NCBI GenBank assembly: GCA_035420085.1
Contig: DAOLUH010000014.1
Location: forward strand, 1-64,000
From: DSWT01 sp035420085
GTDB taxonomy: Bacteria > Chloroflexota > Anaerolineae > B4-G1 > SLSP01
DNA length: 64,000 bases
Direction of reading: 5' to 3'
Positions within the stretch are counted from its first letter, which is position 1, and each line of letters starts with the position of its first letter. The translations under genes and the position numbers were made by a program. The notes below the pieces were generated by a model. The model was not told the origin of the DNA. It searched no databases and saw only the letters and a list, made by a program, of their open reading frames with translations. Shown here in pieces: positions 62,665 to 64,000 of this stretch.

Positions 62665-64000
62665 TTGTGCGCCGGCCATCATCAGCCCCAGGGTTTCGAT
62701 GTCGGCAGTGTCCGCAGAGACAATGCCCATCACGCGCCCCTCGAACAGCACGGCGATGCGGTCTGCAATCGTCAGCAGCTCCTCCAAATCCTCGGAGACC
62801 AGCAGCACCGCCCGCCCCGCGTCACGCTGTTCCAACAGGCGACGGCGCACGGCTTCAGTCGCGCCCACGTCCAGCCCGCGCGAGGGATAAGCGGCGACCA
62901 GCAAGCCCGCGCAAGCGTCAATCTCACGCGCCAGGATGACTTTCTGGATGTTGCCGCCGGAGAGGAATTTGATGTGCGTCTGCGGCGTGGGGGTGGCAAT
63001 GCGGAACGCTTCGATCATCCGTCGCGCCAGTTCCAGGATGCGGCGCGGATGCAGAATCCCGTACTTCGTCAGCGGCGGTTGGCGATAGCCTTTCATCGCG
63101 ATGTTATCAGCGACGGCCATATCGCCCACCGCGCCCATCCCGATACGGTCGGCGGGGATGTGGCTGACGCCGGAGCGGATCATCTCCAGCGGCGGCTTGT
63201 TCGTGCGCTCTTCGCCGTTGACGAACACCGCGCCACGCGTGACCTTGCGCAGGCCGGTGACGACTTCGGCCAACTCACGCTGCCCGTTGCCGGCGACCCC
63301 AGCGATCCCCAGGATTTCGCCGCAGCAGATCGAGAACGACACGCCGCGCAGCGCCGGGAGTCCCTTGTCGTTATCGGCGTGGACGTCGCGCAGCTCCAGC
63401 ATGACATCGCCCAGGGCGCAGGCGTTCTTTTCCAGGCGGAATAACACATCACGCCCCACCATCAGCCGCGCCAACTCCTGCGGGTTCGTCTCCGCCGTCT
63501 TTTTGACGGCAACGACCTTGCCCGCCTGCATCACCCGCACCCACTGCGAAAACTCCATCACCTCTTCCATCTTGTGGGTGATGAAGATGGCGGATTTGCC
63601 CTCGTCGGTCATCCGCTTGATGATCCGGCCCAGCTCGTGGGATTCCTGCGGCGTCAGAACGGCGGTTGGCTCGTCCAGAATCAGGATTTCCGCGCCGCGA
63701 TACAGCAGCTTGAGGATTTCCACCCGTTGCTGCTCACCCACGCTCAACTGCCAGATGTAGGCATCGGGGTCAACTTCGAGGTTGTAGCGTTGCGAGATTT
63801 CACGAATCCGCCGTGAAATCTCGTCTATGCGGGGCACAAAGGGCAAATCGCTCATCCCCAGGATGATGTTCTCAGCGACAGTCATCGTCGGCACGAGCAT
63901 AAAGTTCTGATGCACCATGCCGATGCCGAGCGCGGCAGCGTCGCGTGGGGAGTGAATCTCCACGCGCTGCCCACGCACATAGATGTCACCCTCGTCAGGC
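62650..64000 (-). CDS. BMP-type ABC importer ATPase, two ABC domains (N-terminus outside window)
   Basis: About 450 residues, open to the right edge. Domain 1 shows GMVHQNFMLVPTMTVAENIILG, LSVGEQQRVEILKLLYRGAEILILDEPTAVLTP in parts; domain 2 shows GIAGVAGNGQRELAEVVTGL, FLSGGNIQKVILAREI and AAYPSRGLDVGATE. This duplicated ATPase belongs to nucleoside/sugar importers that use BMP (PnrA-like) binding proteins. Domain 2 has a degenerate Walker A and B, as usual in the family. First visible gene of the importer operon. Confidence 0.92.
   Translation of the reverse strand, partial: PDEGDIYVRGQRVEIHSPRDAAALGIGMVHQNFMLVPTMTVAENIILGMSDLPFVPRIDEISRRIREISQRYNLEVDPDAYIWQLSVGEQQRVEILKLLYRGAEILILDEPTAVLTPQESHELGRIIKRMTDEGKSAIFITHKMEEVMEFSQWVRVMQAGKVVAVKKTAETNPQELARLMVGRDVLFRLEKNACALGDVMLELRDVHADNDKGLPALRGVSFSICCGEILGIAGVAGNGQRELAEVVTGLRKVTRGAVFVNGEERTNKPPLEMIRSGVSHIPADRIGMGAVGDMAVADNIAMKGYRQPPLTKYGILHPRRILELARRMIEAFRIATPTPQTHIKFLSGGNIQKVILAREIDACAGLLVAAYPSRGLDVGATEAVRRRLLEQRDAGRAVLLVSEDLEELLTIADRIAVLFEGRVMGIVSADTADIETLGLMMAGAQEIGD

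Overview
The window looks like chromosomal DNA of a GC-rich member of the Chloroflexota, probably Anaerolineae or a close relative. The clues are a peptide-binding lipoprotein with a V/E/K-rich stalk behind its lipobox, secreted proteins ending in a FLPLV-like tail, a secreted protein with two FGYPI repeats, and a LexA-type SOS repressor. It is mostly housekeeping and envelope DNA. I saw no rRNA, tRNA, CRISPR array, prophage or insertion sequence.

Layout. 1-3.4 kb (minus): a three-gene ABC-2 exporter followed by glgX, which runs off the left edge. 3.5-11.3 kb: two paralogous small secreted proteins, a large secreted subtilase, lexA with a well-defined SOS promoter, and an FGYPI-repeat protein. 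11.3-14.6 kb: a small gene and a membrane protein/hybrid kinase/response regulator operon. 14.7-21.3 kb: a dppABCDF-type peptide importer. 21.5-27.4 kb: trmD with an ECF sigma factor, then femAB-like, epimerase and amidohydrolase genes. 27.4-32.4 kb: hflX, rlmE and an SbcC-like ATPase. 32.4-35.6 kb: a leftward run of a CPBP protease, rlmD, phzF and two small genes. 35.7-41.5 kb: rpsO, pnp, a 59-codon gene and clpC. 41.5-45.6 kb: a Xer recombinase, a beta-lactamase-fold hydrolase, a probable 6S-like RNA, a dipeptidase and an FHA protein. 45.6-49.4 kb: larE-larB-larC (nickel-pincer cofactor synthesis) and a DUF4258/YgiT-type toxin-antitoxin pair. 49.5-57.3 kb: an IorA-like enzyme, an amidohydrolase, murJ, a solute-binding lipoprotein, a CAP protein and a YitT protein. 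57.4-64 kb (minus): a BMP-type ABC importer, one permease of which is frameshifted by a 10-bp duplication, with a thioesterase, a xanthine-dehydrogenase-type FAD subunit, DUF1385 and a methyltransferase.

The least expected feature is a set of short intergenic arrays built from 7-9 bp words. About ten words occur, most of them at two or more unlinked places. The arrays very often begin at, or supply, the stop codon of the gene before them, many fold into hairpins, and one lies in frame inside larC. A second consistent signal is a promoter form TTGCnn or TTkACw, a 16-bp spacer and TAnnnT, which recurs at many gene starts. Several genes appear to be leaderless. All identifications rest on reading motifs in the sequence; no database search was run.
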